Assembly: GCA_014218215.1 (NCBI GenBank)
Contig: CP043652.1
Location: 620,001-684,000, forward strand
Direction of reading: 5' to 3'
DNA: 64,000 nt
DNA from: Geodermatophilaceae bacterium NBWT11
GTDB lineage: Bacteria; Actinomycetota; Actinomycetes; Mycobacteriales; Geodermatophilaceae
Position 1 is the stretch's first letter. Every line of letters begins with the position of its first letter. A program made the position numbers and the translations under genes. Below, in pieces: positions 48,724 to 57,705 of the stretch. Below the pieces are notes generated by a model. The model had not been told where the DNA came from and did not search any database. It saw only the letters and a list, made by a program, of their open reading frames with translations.

Positions 48724-49253
48724 GGGGTGCTCCTCTGGTCCAGCGTGTGGGCCCGCAGGTCGTGCAGGTCGCCCGCGGTCGGGGCGGCGGGGGTGTCGTC
48801 GGACCCGCTGGCGTCGTCCTCGTCGTCGTCCTCGAGGGCCGGCTTCTTGTACGGGTCGGGCTCACCGGCGTACGCGGCACCCTCGCGGGCCCGGGCCAGC
48901 TCGGCGTCGGCGTGCCGGGCGCGCTCGAGGGCCTCCTCGAGCTCGCGGGCGGTGTCCGGGACGACGTCAGCGATGAACTCCAGCGTCGGGACGAACTTGA
49001 TCCCGGTCTGCTTGCCGACCGTGGACCGCAGCACCCCGGTGGCGCTGGCCAGCGCGGTCGCGGAGTCCGCGACGGTCTGGGCGTCGCCGTAGACGGTGTA
49101 GAACAGCGTGGCCTCGCGGAGGTCGCTGGTCACCCGCGCGTCGGTGATGGTGACCATCCCCAGCCGCGGGTCCTTGATCTGCATCTCGATCGTGGCGGAG
49201 ACGATCTGGCGGATGCGCACCGCCAGCCGGCGTGCCCGGGCGGGGTCGGCCAT
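48720..49253 (-). CDS. rbfA: RbfA, 30S ribosome-binding factor A
   Basis: Cold-shock 16S-processing and 30S-maturation factor, 177 residues. The KH-like core is at 1-115 (VRIRQIVSATIEMQIKDPRL, TSDLREATLFYTVYG, FVPTLEFIAD). A roughly 60-residue acidic extension (KKPALEDDDEDDASGS and onward) is longer than in E. coli but common in actinobacteria. Confidence 0.95.
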   Translation of the reverse strand: MADPARARRLAVRIRQIVSATIEMQIKDPRLGMVTITDARVTSDLREATLFYTVYGDAQTVADSATALASATGVLRSTVGKQTGIKFVPTLEFIADVVPDTARELEEALERARHADAELARAREGAAYAGEPDPYKKPALEDDDEDDASGSDDTPAAPTAGDLHDLRAHTLDQRSTP

Positions 49254-49262
49254 CGGAACTCC

Positions 49263-49559
49263 TCAGGAATCGGTCGAGCTGATCAGTTGGCGGTGCGTGG
49301 CGAGCAGCGTCACCTCGGAGCGGTCGGCCAGCAACCGCTCGCACGCGTCGAGCACATCGGTGACCTGGGCGGCCTCGCCGGCCACCGTGGCGACCCCGAC
49401 CTGCACCCTGCGGTGCAGGTCCTGGTCGCCGACCTCGGCGGCCGCGACGGCGAAGCGGCGCCGCAGCTCGGCCACGATCGGCTTCACCACGGCGCGCTTC
49501 TCCTTCAGCGAGTGCACGTCGCCCAGCAGCAGGTCGGCGGTCAGCGAACCGGTGAACAC
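49263..49559 (-). CDS. DUF503 family protein (YlxP-like)
   Basis: Small protein of 98 residues: VFTGSLTADLLLGDVHSLKE then KRAVVKPIVAELRRRFAVAA, matching the DUF503/YlxP family found between infB and rbfA in Gram-positive bacteria. A role in 30S biogenesis is suspected from the location. The GTG start has GGAGG 7 bases upstream. Confidence 0.85.
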   Translation of the reverse strand: MFTGSLTADLLLGDVHSLKEKRAVVKPIVAELRRRFAVAAAEVGDQDLHRRVQVGVATVAGEAAQVTDVLDACERLLADRSEVTLLATHRQLISSTDS

Positions 49560-49599
49560 CCGTCCGCCTCCCGCCGACCTGCTGTCGTGGAGATGTCGA

Positions 49600-52563
49600 T
49601 CAGACCCGCGGCTTCTCGCGCAGCTCGAACGTCTCGATGACGTCCTCGGGCTTGATGTCGTTGAACGACCCCAGCCCGATGCCGCACTCGTAGCCCTCGC
49701 GGACCTCGGTCGCGTCGTCCTTGAAGCGGCGCAGCGAGTCCACCGACAGGTTGTCGGCGACGACCGCACCGTCGCGGATGAGCCGGGCCTTGCTGTTGCG
49801 CACGATCGTGCCGCTGCGCACCAGCGAACCCGCGACGTTGCCGATCTTGGGCACCCGGAAGACCTCGCGGACCTCCGCGCGGCCCAGCTGGACCTCCTCG
49901 TAGATCGGCTTGAGCATGCCCTTGAGCGCGGCCTCGATCTCCTCGATGGCCTGGTAGATGACCGAGTAGTACCGGACGTCCACGCCTTCGCGGTTGGCGA
50001 GCTCGGTGGCCTGACCCTCGGCCCGGACGTTGAAGCCCAGGACGATGACGTCGTCGGCCAGCGCCAGGTCGATGTCGCTCTTGGTGATGCCGCCGACGCC
50101 GCGGTGGATGACCCGCAGCGACAGGTCGTCGTCGACCTCGATCTTCATCAGCGCCTCTTCCAGCGCCTCGACGGTGCCGGAGTTGTCGCCCTTGATGATC
50201 AGGTTGAGCTCGCGGCTCTCCTTGAGCGCTGCGTCCAGGTCCTCGAGGCTGATCCGCTTGCGCGCCGAGGCGTTCTGCGCGTTGCGGATCCGGGCCTCAC
50301 GGCGACCGGCGATCTGCCGGGCCGTGCGGTCCTCCTCGACGACGAGGAACGTGTCGCCGGCGCGGGGGACCGAGGTGAGGCCCACGACCTGCACGGGGCG
50401 GGCCGGCAGGGCCTCCTTGAGCTTGTTGCCGTGCTCGTCGAGCAGCGACCGGACGCGCCCGTAGGCGTCACCGGCCACGATCGAGTCGCCGACGCGGAGC
50501 GTGCCGCGCTGGACCAGCACCGTGGCGACGGGGCCACGACCCTTGTCCAGCTTGCCCTCGATGACGACGCCCTGCGGGTCCTGCTCGGTGTTCGCGCGCA
50601 GGTCCAGCGAGGCGTCGGCGGTCAGCAGCACCGCGGCCTCGAGCTCCTCGAGGCCCTGGCGCGTGGTGGCCGAGACGTCGACGAACATCGTGTCGCCGCC
50701 GTACTCCTCGGCGACCAGGCCGTACTCGGTGAGCTGCTGGCGGATCTTGGCGGGGTTGGCCCCCTCCTTGTCCACCTTGTTCACCGCGACCACGATCGGC
50801 ACCTGGGCGGCCTGGGCGTGGTTGAGCGCCTCGACCGTCTGGGGCATGACGCCGTCGTCGGCGGCCACGACCAGCACCACGATGTCGGTCACCTTGGCGC
50901 CACGGGCACGCATCGCGGTGAACGACTCGTGACCCGGGGTGTCGATGAAGGTGATCGGCCGCTCGTTGCCGTCCAGCTCGGTGACGATCTGGTAGGCGCC
51001 GATGTGCTGGGTGATGCCACCGGCCTCCTTCGCCACGACGTTCGTGTGGCGGAGGGCGTCCAGCAGCTTGGTCTTGCCGTGGTCGACGTGACCCATGACC
51101 GTGACGACCGGCGGACGCCAGTCCCAGTCGCTCTCGTCGCCCTCTTCGTCGCCGAAGGTCAGGTCGAAGGTCTCGAGGAGCTCGCGGTCCTCGTCCTCGG
51201 GGCTGACGACCTGGATGACCCAGTCGATCTCGGCACCGAGGAGCTGCAGCGTGTCCTCGTTCACCGACTGCGTGGCGGTGACCATCTCGCCCAGGTGGAA
51301 CAGGGCGGTCACCAGCGCGGCCGGCTGGGCGTCGATCCGCTCGGCGAGGTCGGTCAGCGAGGCACCGCGGGGCAGCCGGACGGTCTGCCCGTTGCCGCGG
51401 GGCAGGCTGACGCCACCCATCGAGGGCGCCGACATGGAGTCGAACTCCTGACGCCTCTGCTTCTTGCTCTTGCGTCCACGGACGGGTCCGCGGCCACCGG
51501 GACGCCCGAAGGCACCCGCGGTACCGGCACCGGAACCACCGCGGCCACGGCCACGGCCGCCGCCACCGCGGAAACCGCCAGCAGGAGCACCGCCACCGCC
51601 GCCGCCGGGGCGGAAGCCGCCACCGGCACCGGGCGGGCCGCCGGGGCCGCCACCGGGACGACCACGGCCGCCGGGGGCACCGGGACGACCGGGCGCACGC
51701 GCGGGCATCATGCCCGGGCTCGGACGCTGCGGCATCATGCCCGGGTTGGGACGGGGCCCACCGGGACCAGCAGCAGGACGCGGGCCGCCGGGGCCCGACG
51801 GCGGACGGGGACCGCCGGCGCCGGGAGCCGGGCGGGGACCGCCGGCACCGGGGCCGGGACGGGGACCGCCCGGACCGGGCGTGCCCGGGGAGGCCGGAGC
51901 CTGGCCACCGGGAGCGCTCGGCGCACCGCCGCCGGGGCGGGGAGCCGCCGGACGCGGGGCACTGGAGAAGGGGTTGTTGCCCGGACGCGGCGCGGGACGG
52001 GGTCCCGGACGCGGGCCGGCGGCACCGGGACGCGGCGCACCCTGGGCCGGGGCGCCACCCTGGCCGGGCCGCGGGGCGGCCGGACGGGACGGCGCGGGAG
52101 CCGGCGCCTGGGCAGCAGCTGCCTGGGCCGCGGGGGCCTGGGGAGCGGGTGCCTGGACGGCCGGGGTCTCGACGACCGGGGGTTGCGGTGCCGGGCGGGG
52201 GCCCGGACGCGGGCCGGGGGAACCGGGACGCGGAGCGCTGGAGGGCGCCGAGGGTGCTGCGGGAGCAGCAGCCTGCGAGGCCGGGGCCGACGGGGCGGCC
52301 TGCACCGGGGCAGGTGCGGCAGCAGCCGGGGCCTGCGGCGCGGGGGCGGCCGGACGGGGACCGGGGCGGGGCCCCGGGGTCGGTGCACCGTTGCCGGCAC
52401 CGGTGGACCCGTAGGCCTCCCGCAGGCGGCGGGCCACGGGGGCCTCGACGGTGGACGACGCGGACTTCACGAACTCGCCCTGCTCCTTGAGCTTGGCGAG
52501 CACTGCCTTGCTGTCGACACCGAGCTCTTTAGCGAGCTCGTGTACGCGGGCTTTGCCTGGCAC
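49600..52563 (-). CDS. infB: Translation initiation factor IF-2
   Basis: GTPase that positions initiator tRNA, 987 residues. An N-terminal IF2_N domain ([20 protein letters not shown]) is followed by about 320 residues of Pro/Ala/Gly/Arg low-complexity sequence (roughly 55-370) with repeated GPRPGPR units. A second IF2_N domain precedes the G domain with G1 GHVDHGKTK near 489 and G3 DTPGHESF; domains II-IV complete the protein. It sits in the canonical nusA-ylxR-infB order. Confidence 0.96.
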   Translation of the reverse strand: MPGKARVHELAKELGVDSKAVLAKLKEQGEFVKSASSTVEAPVARRLREAYGSTGAGNGAPTPGPRPGPRPAAPAPQAPAAAAPAPVQAAPSAPASQAAAPAAPSAPSSAPRPGSPGPRPGPRPAPQPPVVETPAVQAPAPQAPAAQAAAAQAPAPAPSRPAAPRPGQGGAPAQGAPRPGAAGPRPGPRPAPRPGNNPFSSAPRPAAPRPGGGAPSAPGGQAPASPGTPGPGGPRPGPGAGGPRPAPGAGGPRPPSGPGGPRPAAGPGGPRPNPGMMPQRPSPGMMPARAPGRPGAPGGRGRPGGGPGGPPGAGGGFRPGGGGGGAPAGGFRGGGGRGRGRGGSGAGTAGAFGRPGGRGPVRGRKSKKQRRQEFDSMSAPSMGGVSLPRGNGQTVRLPRGASLTDLAERIDAQPAALVTALFHLGEMVTATQSVNEDTLQLLGAEIDWVIQVVSPEDEDRELLETFDLTFGDEEGDESDWDWRPPVVTVMGHVDHGKTKLLDALRHTNVVAKEAGGITQHIGAYQIVTELDGNERPITFIDTPGHESFTAMRARGAKVTDIVVLVVAADDGVMPQTVEALNHAQAAQVPIVVAVNKVDKEGANPAKIRQQLTEYGLVAEEYGGDTMFVDVSATTRQGLEELEAAVLLTADASLDLRANTEQDPQGVVIEGKLDKGRGPVATVLVQRGTLRVGDSIVAGDAYGRVRSLLDEHGNKLKEALPARPVQVVGLTSVPRAGDTFLVVEEDRTARQIAGRREARIRNAQNASARKRISLEDLDAALKESRELNLIIKGDNSGTVEALEEALMKIEVDDDLSLRVIHRGVGGITKSDIDLALADDVIVLGFNVRAEGQATELANREGVDVRYYSVIYQAIEEIEAALKGMLKPIYEEVQLGRAEVREVFRVPKIGNVAGSLVRSGTIVRNSKARLIRDGAVVADNLSVDSLRRFKDDATEVREGYECGIGLGSFNDIKPEDVIETFELREKPRV

Positions 52564-52729
52564 GGGTCTCCTCAGTGGTGAGGCCGGCGGCTGGCCCGCT
52601 CGACCTCGTTGCTAGTTGTGCATTGTCTGCCCAGTCACAGGTGCGACTTCACGGGTGGGTCATCCGAGGACGTCCTGCTCTCGAGGACGGACCGGCCGGG
52701 TGCCGGTCCGACGGTGGTGCTGGTGGGGC

Positions 52730-53017
52730 TCAGGCCCCGGCCGGTGCGGTGTCGGGTGACACCGCGCTGACGTGGGACTCGAGCAGGTCGGTCTCCACCG
52801 GGATGCTGCTGCGCAGCGCCCTGGGGAAGGCCCGACGTCGGACCGCTGCCCGCAGGCACTCCGGGGTGGGGTGCAGCGAGGCACCCCGACCGGGGAGGCG
52901 TCGAGCGGGGTCCGGGATGAGCCGGGAGCCCTGCACGACGACGCGCAGCAGTCCGGTGACCGGAGCGCGTCGTCGGCAGCCCACACAGGTGCGGACCGGG
53001 ATCAGCGGTTCGGCCAT
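52730..53017 (-). CDS. ylxR: YlxR family RNA-binding protein
   Basis: Small basic protein of 95 residues with the YlxR signature: PVRTCVGCRRRAPVTGLLRV near the N-terminus, then GRGASLHPTPECLRAAVRRRAF. YlxR proteins bind RNA and regulate transcription in Bacillus. It lies between nusA and infB. Confidence 0.9.
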   Translation of the reverse strand: MAEPLIPVRTCVGCRRRAPVTGLLRVVVQGSRLIPDPARRLPGRGASLHPTPECLRAAVRRRAFPRALRSSIPVETDLLESHVSAVSPDTAPAGA

Positions 53018-53025
53018 CGTCGAGT

Positions 53026-54171
53026 CTAGCGCGCCGAGGGCCCGCGGTGTTCCGGCCGGCGCACGGTCGGCCGCTGACCACCCCGCGGGCCGCCCCGCGG
53101 GTCACGGCCGGGCAGACCGCCGGTCTCCCCCGCCGGACGGGGGGCCGAGCGCAGCGGGGCGCGGCCGACGCCCGGGGACACGGTGTCCTCGCCCTCGGGC
53201 TGGGCGTCACTGCGGATGTCGATCCGGCAGCCGGTCAGCCGGGCGGCGAGGCGGGCGTTCTGGCCCTCCTTGCCGATGGCCAGCGACAACTGGTAGTCGG
53301 GGACGACGACGCGGACGGCCCGGGCGGCCGGGTCGACCACCCGGGCGCTGGTCACCCGGGCCGGGGAGAGCGCCGAGGCCACGAAGGCGGCCTCGTCGTC
53401 CACCCAGTCGACGATGTCGATCTTCTCGCCGTTCAGCTCGCTCATCACGTTGCGCACCCGCTGGCCCATCGGGCCGATGCAGGCGCCCTTGGCGTTGAGC
53501 CCGGGCACCCGGGTGCGGACGGCGATCTTGGACCGGTGTCCGGCCTCACGGGCCACGGCCACGATCTCGACGCTGCCGTCGGCGATCTCGGGGACCTCGA
53601 GGGCGAAGAGGGTGCGCACCAGGTTGGGGTGGCTGCGCGAGACGGTCACCTGCGGGCCGCGGAAGGTGCGCGCGACCGAGACGACGTAGGCCTTGAGCCG
53701 GCTGCCGTGCGGGTACTCCTCGCCGGGCACCTGCTCGGTGGGGGGCAGGTTGGCCTCCACCTTGCCGATGTCGACCAGCACGGTGCCCTCGTGGTTGCGC
53801 CGGTCGTGGGCCTGGACGATGCCGCCGACGACGTCGCCCTCCTTGCCCACGTACTCACCGAAGGTCTGCTCGTGCTCGGCGTCGCGCAGCCGCTGGACGA
53901 TGACCTGCTTGGCGGTGCTGGCCGCGATCCGGCCGAAGTCGGTGGGGGTGTCGTCGTACTCGTGCACGACCTCGCCGTCGGGGCCGAGCTCCTGGGCGAG
54001 CACGGCGACCTCGCCGCTCTTCCGGTCGATCTGGACCCGCACGTGCTTGGCTGCGCCCTCGGCGTGCCGGTAGGCCGTCACCAGGGCGCTCTCGATCGCC
54101 TGGAGCACCGTGTCGGCGGGGATGCCCTTCTCGCGCTCGACCGCCTTGAGGGCGGTCACGTCGATGTTCAC
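53026..54171 (-). CDS. nusA: NusA transcription termination/antitermination factor
   Basis: RNA polymerase-binding factor of 381 residues. An N-terminal domain ([18 protein letters not shown]) leads to S1 ([20 protein letters not shown]), then KH1 and KH2 ([38 protein letters not shown]), and a Pro/Arg/Gly-rich tail. It lacks the C-terminal acidic repeats of E. coli NusA, as in other actinobacteria. The GTG start overlaps the rimP stop. It probably also acts at the boxA motifs of the rRNA operon in this window. Confidence 0.95.
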   Translation of the reverse strand: MNIDVTALKAVEREKGIPADTVLQAIESALVTAYRHAEGAAKHVRVQIDRKSGEVAVLAQELGPDGEVVHEYDDTPTDFGRIAASTAKQVIVQRLRDAEHEQTFGEYVGKEGDVVGGIVQAHDRRNHEGTVLVDIGKVEANLPPTEQVPGEEYPHGSRLKAYVVSVARTFRGPQVTVSRSHPNLVRTLFALEVPEIADGSVEIVAVAREAGHRSKIAVRTRVPGLNAKGACIGPMGQRVRNVMSELNGEKIDIVDWVDDEAAFVASALSPARVTSARVVDPAARAVRVVVPDYQLSLAIGKEGQNARLAARLTGCRIDIRSDAQPEGEDTVSPGVGRAPLRSAPRPAGETGGLPGRDPRGGPRGGQRPTVRRPEHRGPSAR

Positions 54172-54857
54172 TTGTCTCCTCTGTCCCGGGCACCGGCCGC
54201 GGTCGGCCGGTCGCCCTCGTGCTGCTCGTCGAGCTCGTCGTCGACGTCGTCGGCGGTGAGCTCGGTGTCGTCGTCCTCGGACCCGTCCTCGGGCCCCTCG
54301 TGCACCAGGTGCTCGTCGCGGTGCCCGGCCGGCCGGTTGAACTCGACCTGCACCCGGCCCTCGCCCAGCTCGGCCCAGGTCAGCACGCGGTCGCCCACGG
54401 CCTTGCGGACCTGGCCCTTCTTGGCCCCGCCCTTCTCCACGGCGAGGGTCACCCCGTCGCCGTCCACGGCCACCACCCGGCCGATCAGCTCGGCCCCCCC
54501 GGCGCTGGTGGTGACCAGGCGGCCGACGTTGCGGGCCCAGTGCCGGGGCAGGGTCAGCGGCCGGTCGACGCCGGGGCTGGTGACCTCCAGGACGTAGGGC
54601 GAGCGCCCCAGGTCACCGTCGGACTCGGCGTCCAGCACGTCGGACAGCGTGCGGCTGACCTCGGCGACGTCGTCGAGGCTCACCCCGCTGTCCCGGTCCA
54701 CGACCACGCGGACGACGAACCGGTTGCCGGCGGCCCGGACGTGGACCTCCTCGAGGTCGTACCCGGCCCGGGCGACGACCGGTTCGATGGACGCGGTGAG
54801 CCGCTGCGTGGCGGCGACGCCGGTCCTGCCCTGCTGCGGGTCGGGGTGGCTGGACAC
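54168..54857 (-). CDS. rimP: RimP, 30S ribosome maturation factor
   Basis: Assembles the 30S head/S12 region, 229 residues. The alpha/beta N-domain ([20 protein letters not shown]) and [20 protein letters not shown] motif precede the SH3-like C-domain, with an acidic C-terminal tail of about 45 residues. GTG 54857 follows GGAGG by 6 bases. This is the first gene of the nusA-infB operon. Confidence 0.93.
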   Translation of the reverse strand: MSSHPDPQQGRTGVAATQRLTASIEPVVARAGYDLEEVHVRAAGNRFVVRVVVDRDSGVSLDDVAEVSRTLSDVLDAESDGDLGRSPYVLEVTSPGVDRPLTLPRHWARNVGRLVTTSAGGAELIGRVVAVDGDGVTLAVEKGGAKKGQVRKAVGDRVLTWAELGEGRVQVEFNRPAGHRDEHLVHEGPEDGSEDDDTELTADDVDDELDEQHEGDRPTAAGARDRGDK

Positions 54858-55080
54858 CGGGGGCCTCCTCGGGCTGTTCGCGGGCGTGGCACCGGCACGG
54901 GGGTGGCGGTCGACGACCGGGACGGGCCCGACGGCACCGACGGGCGCACGGGCGTGGCGGCGGGAGGGGACCCGCCGGACCGGACTGCCCACGGTACCGC
55001 CCGGGGGGTGGTGACGGGCGCCTCGCCGTCGGCACCTCCCGGCACGCCCGACCGGGTGCGGGCTGCCAGGATGGCCACCG

Positions 55081-55590
55081 ATGTCCGCCCCCGCTCCCCC
55101 GCCCGGTGAGGCCCCCGCGGTCACCCGCCGGGCCCTGCTGGCCGCCGGCGTCCTGCTGCCCGGCCTGCTGGCCGTCGGCTGCTCGACCGACGAACCGGCC
55201 GGCGCCGACGCGGTCACCCCGGCCCAGGTCGACCAGCTCGCCGGGCAGCTCGCCGTCCAGGAGCAGCTGGTCGCCGCGTTCGCCACGGCGTTCGCGGCGT
55301 CGGCGGAGCTCGCCGCGGCGGCGTCGGTGATGGCCACCCAGGCCGGGGAGCAGCTGGAGCAGCTGCGGCAGGCGGCGCCGACCGCGACCACGGCCGCCGC
55401 GTCTGGCACCCCCTCGTCGGCCCCGGCCGTCGCCGTGGACGCCGCGGCGGCCCGGGCCACGCTGCGCGCCCAGGTCGCGGCCGCGGCCACCTCGCACGCC
55501 ACCGCGTGCCTGGACTTCACCGGCGCCCGCGCCGCACTGCTGGGCAGCATCGCCGCCGGGCTGCGCGGCCAGGACGGACAGCTCGCATGA
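55081..55590 (+). CDS. Predicted lipoprotein (counterpart of mycobacterial Rv2843)
   Basis: Secreted, alanine-rich protein of 169 residues. [20 protein letters not shown] is a twin-arginine-like signal with a lipobox (LAVGC, Cys near 38). The rest is predicted helical. It occupies the same place as Rv2843 in M. tuberculosis, between rimP and the DUF4439 gene. Function unknown. CAGGAT lies 8 bases before the ATG. Confidence 0.7.
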   Translation: MSAPAPPPGEAPAVTRRALLAAGVLLPGLLAVGCSTDEPAGADAVTPAQVDQLAGQLAVQEQLVAAFATAFAASAELAAAASVMATQAGEQLEQLRQAAPTATTAAASGTPSSAPAVAVDAAAARATLRAQVAAAATSHATACLDFTGARAALLGSIAAGLRGQDGQLA

Positions 55591-56078
55591 CGACGCCCAG
55601 CACCTCCACGACGACCGCGCCGACCAGCGGGGAGGCCGGGTCGGTGCGCGCCGAGCAGGACGCCCTCCAGCTGGCCCTGGCCGCCGAGCACGCCGCGGTG
55701 TGGGGCTACGGGACCGTCGGTGCGGCGCTGGCCGAGGGGACCCGGGCCGAGGTCGTCCTCGCCCAGCAGGCGCACCGCGACCTGCGCGACCGGGTGGCCG
55801 AGCTGCTCCGGGCGGCCGGGGTGGACCCGGTCGCGAGCTCGGCGGCCTACGCGCTGCCCTTCCCCGTGCTCAGCGCGGTGGACGCCGCCGCGCTGGCGGT
55901 GACCCTGGAGGACGGCACCACGGTGGCCTGGGTGTACGTGCTGGACCAGGCTGCGGCACGGGACACCCGGGAGCTCGCGGTGACCTCGGCGTCGGCCGCG
56001 GAGGTGCGCGCGGTGTCGTGGCGGGCGCAGGCCGGCCGGACCCCGGTCACCAGCGCGACCCCCGGCCTCGGCGGCTGA
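55587..56078 (+). CDS. DUF4439 ferritin-like protein
   Basis: Protein of 163 residues. [20 protein letters not shown] is the first helix of the ferritin-like DUF4439 fold, with Glu and His as possible metal ligands, and [20 protein letters not shown] forms the second. It is coupled to the lipoprotein gene by an ATGA overlap. The counterpart in M. tuberculosis is Rv2844. Function unproven; metal storage or electron transfer are guesses from the fold. Confidence 0.8.
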   Translation: MTTPSTSTTTAPTSGEAGSVRAEQDALQLALAAEHAAVWGYGTVGAALAEGTRAEVVLAQQAHRDLRDRVAELLRAAGVDPVASSAAYALPFPVLSAVDAAALAVTLEDGTTVAWVYVLDQAAARDTRELAVTSASAAEVRAVSWRAQAGRTPVTSATPGLGG

Positions 56079-56125
56079 CCGACGCCGACCTGCGCGTCGG
56101 CTGTGTGCCCTCGATGATCACCGGC

Positions 56126-57637
56126 ATGGCACGCAGCGGCGCCGACGCCGACCCCACCCCGACCACCGGCGCGAGCCCCGGCACGGACCCCGGCGGGGAC
56201 CCGTTGGCCGCCCAGGAGCCCGGACGCACCTTCCCCACCGGGGGCGGTGCGTTGCCCATGCCCGGCACCGCCGACCTGCCCGAGCCCCGGCCGCTGCGCA
56301 AGGTGCTCGGCCCCGGCGTCATCGGTGCCGGCATCGGACTGGCGTCGGGTGAGTTCGTGCTCTACCCCTACATCGCCAGCGAGGTGGGGCTGTCGTTCCT
56401 GTGGGCGGCCTTCGTCGGGGTCACCCTGCAGCTGTTCATCAACATGGAGATCGAGCGCTACACGCTGGCCACCGGGGAGACCGCGCTGACCGGGTTCTCC
56501 CGGCTCTGGCGCCACTGGGGCCTGGTGTTCGCGCTGCTGACGATCCTGGCCAACCTCTGGCCGGGGTGGGCCACCAGCTCGGCGACGGTGCTCACCTACG
56601 CGGTGGGCGGCGGGAACGTCACGCTGATCGCGCTGCTCATGCTGGCCTCGATCGGGCTGGTGCTCACCCTCTCGCCGGTGGTCTACACCGCGGTGGAGCG
56701 GATCGAGTTCGTCAAGGTCGGCGCCGTGCTGGCCTTCATCGTGATCGCGTTCATCGCCGTGGTCGGGGCCGACGACGTCGCCGAGACCCGGCGGGTGGTG
56801 ACCGACTTCGGGTCGGTGCCCAGCCAGCTCGGGCTGGCCCTGGTGCTCGGTGCGCTGGCCTTCGCCGGCGGTGGTGGCGGGCAGAACTTGGTGCAGAGCA
56901 ACTGGATCAGGGACAAGGGCTTCGGCATGGGCGCCCGCATCCCCCGCCTGGTCTCCCCCGTCACCGGCGAGGACCAGGCGAAGCCCTCCACCGGGTTCCT
57001 GTTCCCGGCCACCCCGGACAACCTGCGCCGCTGGAAGGGCTGGTGGCGGGTCGCCAACACCGAGCAGATGGTCAGCTTCTGGTTCCTGACCTGGCTGACC
57101 ATCTCGGCCACCTCGGTGATCGCCTACGCCACCGTCTTCGGCCGGGACACCCCGGGCAACGACATCAGCTTCCTGCAGACCGAGGGCCAGGTGCTGGCCG
57201 ACACCGTGGGCGGCTGGTTCGGCACGTTCTTCTGGTGGATCGGCGCGGTGTCGCTGTACGCCGCGGCGCTGGGCATCTGCGACTACACCGCCCGGCTGGT
57301 CGCCGACACGGTCAAGGTGAACTACCTGGCCCGCTCCGAGCGGTGGAGCGAGAGCCGGGTCTACTCCCTGGTCGTCTGGGGCCTGCTCGTCGTGGGCGCC
57401 GTGGTGCTGCTCTCCGGGTTCGACCAGCCGCTGGTCCTGCTGGTGATCAGCTCGGTGGTCGGCGGGTTCATGATGTTCGTCTACTCGATCCTGCTGATCC
57501 GGCTCAACCGGACGGCGTTGCCCAAGGCGATCCAGGTGCGCGGCTACCGGCTGGCCGTCATGGTGCTGGCGGTGCTGGTCTTCGGCGGGATCTCCGCGGT
57601 GATCATCGGCAACCAGGTGCTCAACCCAGGGGGCTGA
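56126..57637 (+). CDS. Divergent Nramp-family transporter
   Basis: Integral membrane protein of 503 residues with about 11 helices after a 60-residue Pro/Thr/Gly-rich cytoplasmic tail. It resembles the Nramp (SLC11) fold, with helix 1 GPGVIGAGIGLASGEFVLYP. The metal-binding DPGN motif is replaced by ASGE, and the helix-6 MPH motif is not evident (GALAFAGGGGGQNLVQSNWI). The substrate is therefore probably not the usual Mn/Fe. Its place matches where proS sits in mycobacteria after the DUF4439 gene. The start codon is 7 bases after GATGAT. Confidence 0.75.
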   Translation: MARSGADADPTPTTGASPGTDPGGDPLAAQEPGRTFPTGGGALPMPGTADLPEPRPLRKVLGPGVIGAGIGLASGEFVLYPYIASEVGLSFLWAAFVGVTLQLFINMEIERYTLATGETALTGFSRLWRHWGLVFALLTILANLWPGWATSSATVLTYAVGGGNVTLIALLMLASIGLVLTLSPVVYTAVERIEFVKVGAVLAFIVIAFIAVVGADDVAETRRVVTDFGSVPSQLGLALVLGALAFAGGGGGQNLVQSNWIRDKGFGMGARIPRLVSPVTGEDQAKPSTGFLFPATPDNLRRWKGWWRVANTEQMVSFWFLTWLTISATSVIAYATVFGRDTPGNDISFLQTEGQVLADTVGGWFGTFFWWIGAVSLYAAALGICDYTARLVADTVKVNYLARSERWSESRVYSLVVWGLLVVGAVVLLSGFDQPLVLLVISSVVGGFMMFVYSILLIRLNRTALPKAIQVRGYRLAVMVLAVLVFGGISAVIIGNQVLNPGG

Positions 57638-57645
57638 CAGAAGGA

Positions 57646-57697
57646 CCTCGTCGCCCCCCAGGACGCGCTCCGCACGTCCCGGGCCCCTGCGACGAGG
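57646..57697. terminator. Hairpin between the convergent Nramp-like and PBP genes
   Basis: CCTCGTCGC (57646-57654) pairs with GCGACGAGG (57689-57697); an inner GGACG/CGTCC pair shortens the loop. It lies between two stop codons and probably ends both transcripts. Confidence 0.6.
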
Positions 57698-57705
57698 CCG
57701 TTCCA

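Noticed and set aside
51730-52400. Repeat array in the infB region
   Set aside because: The repetition encodes the Pro/Gly/Arg-rich linker of IF-2 and has no spacer structure.
45891-52581. Plus-strand frames of more than 1100 codons opposite truB-infB
   Set aside because: They are antisense shadows of the MATE, nrnA, rbfA and infB genes, with no domain content.
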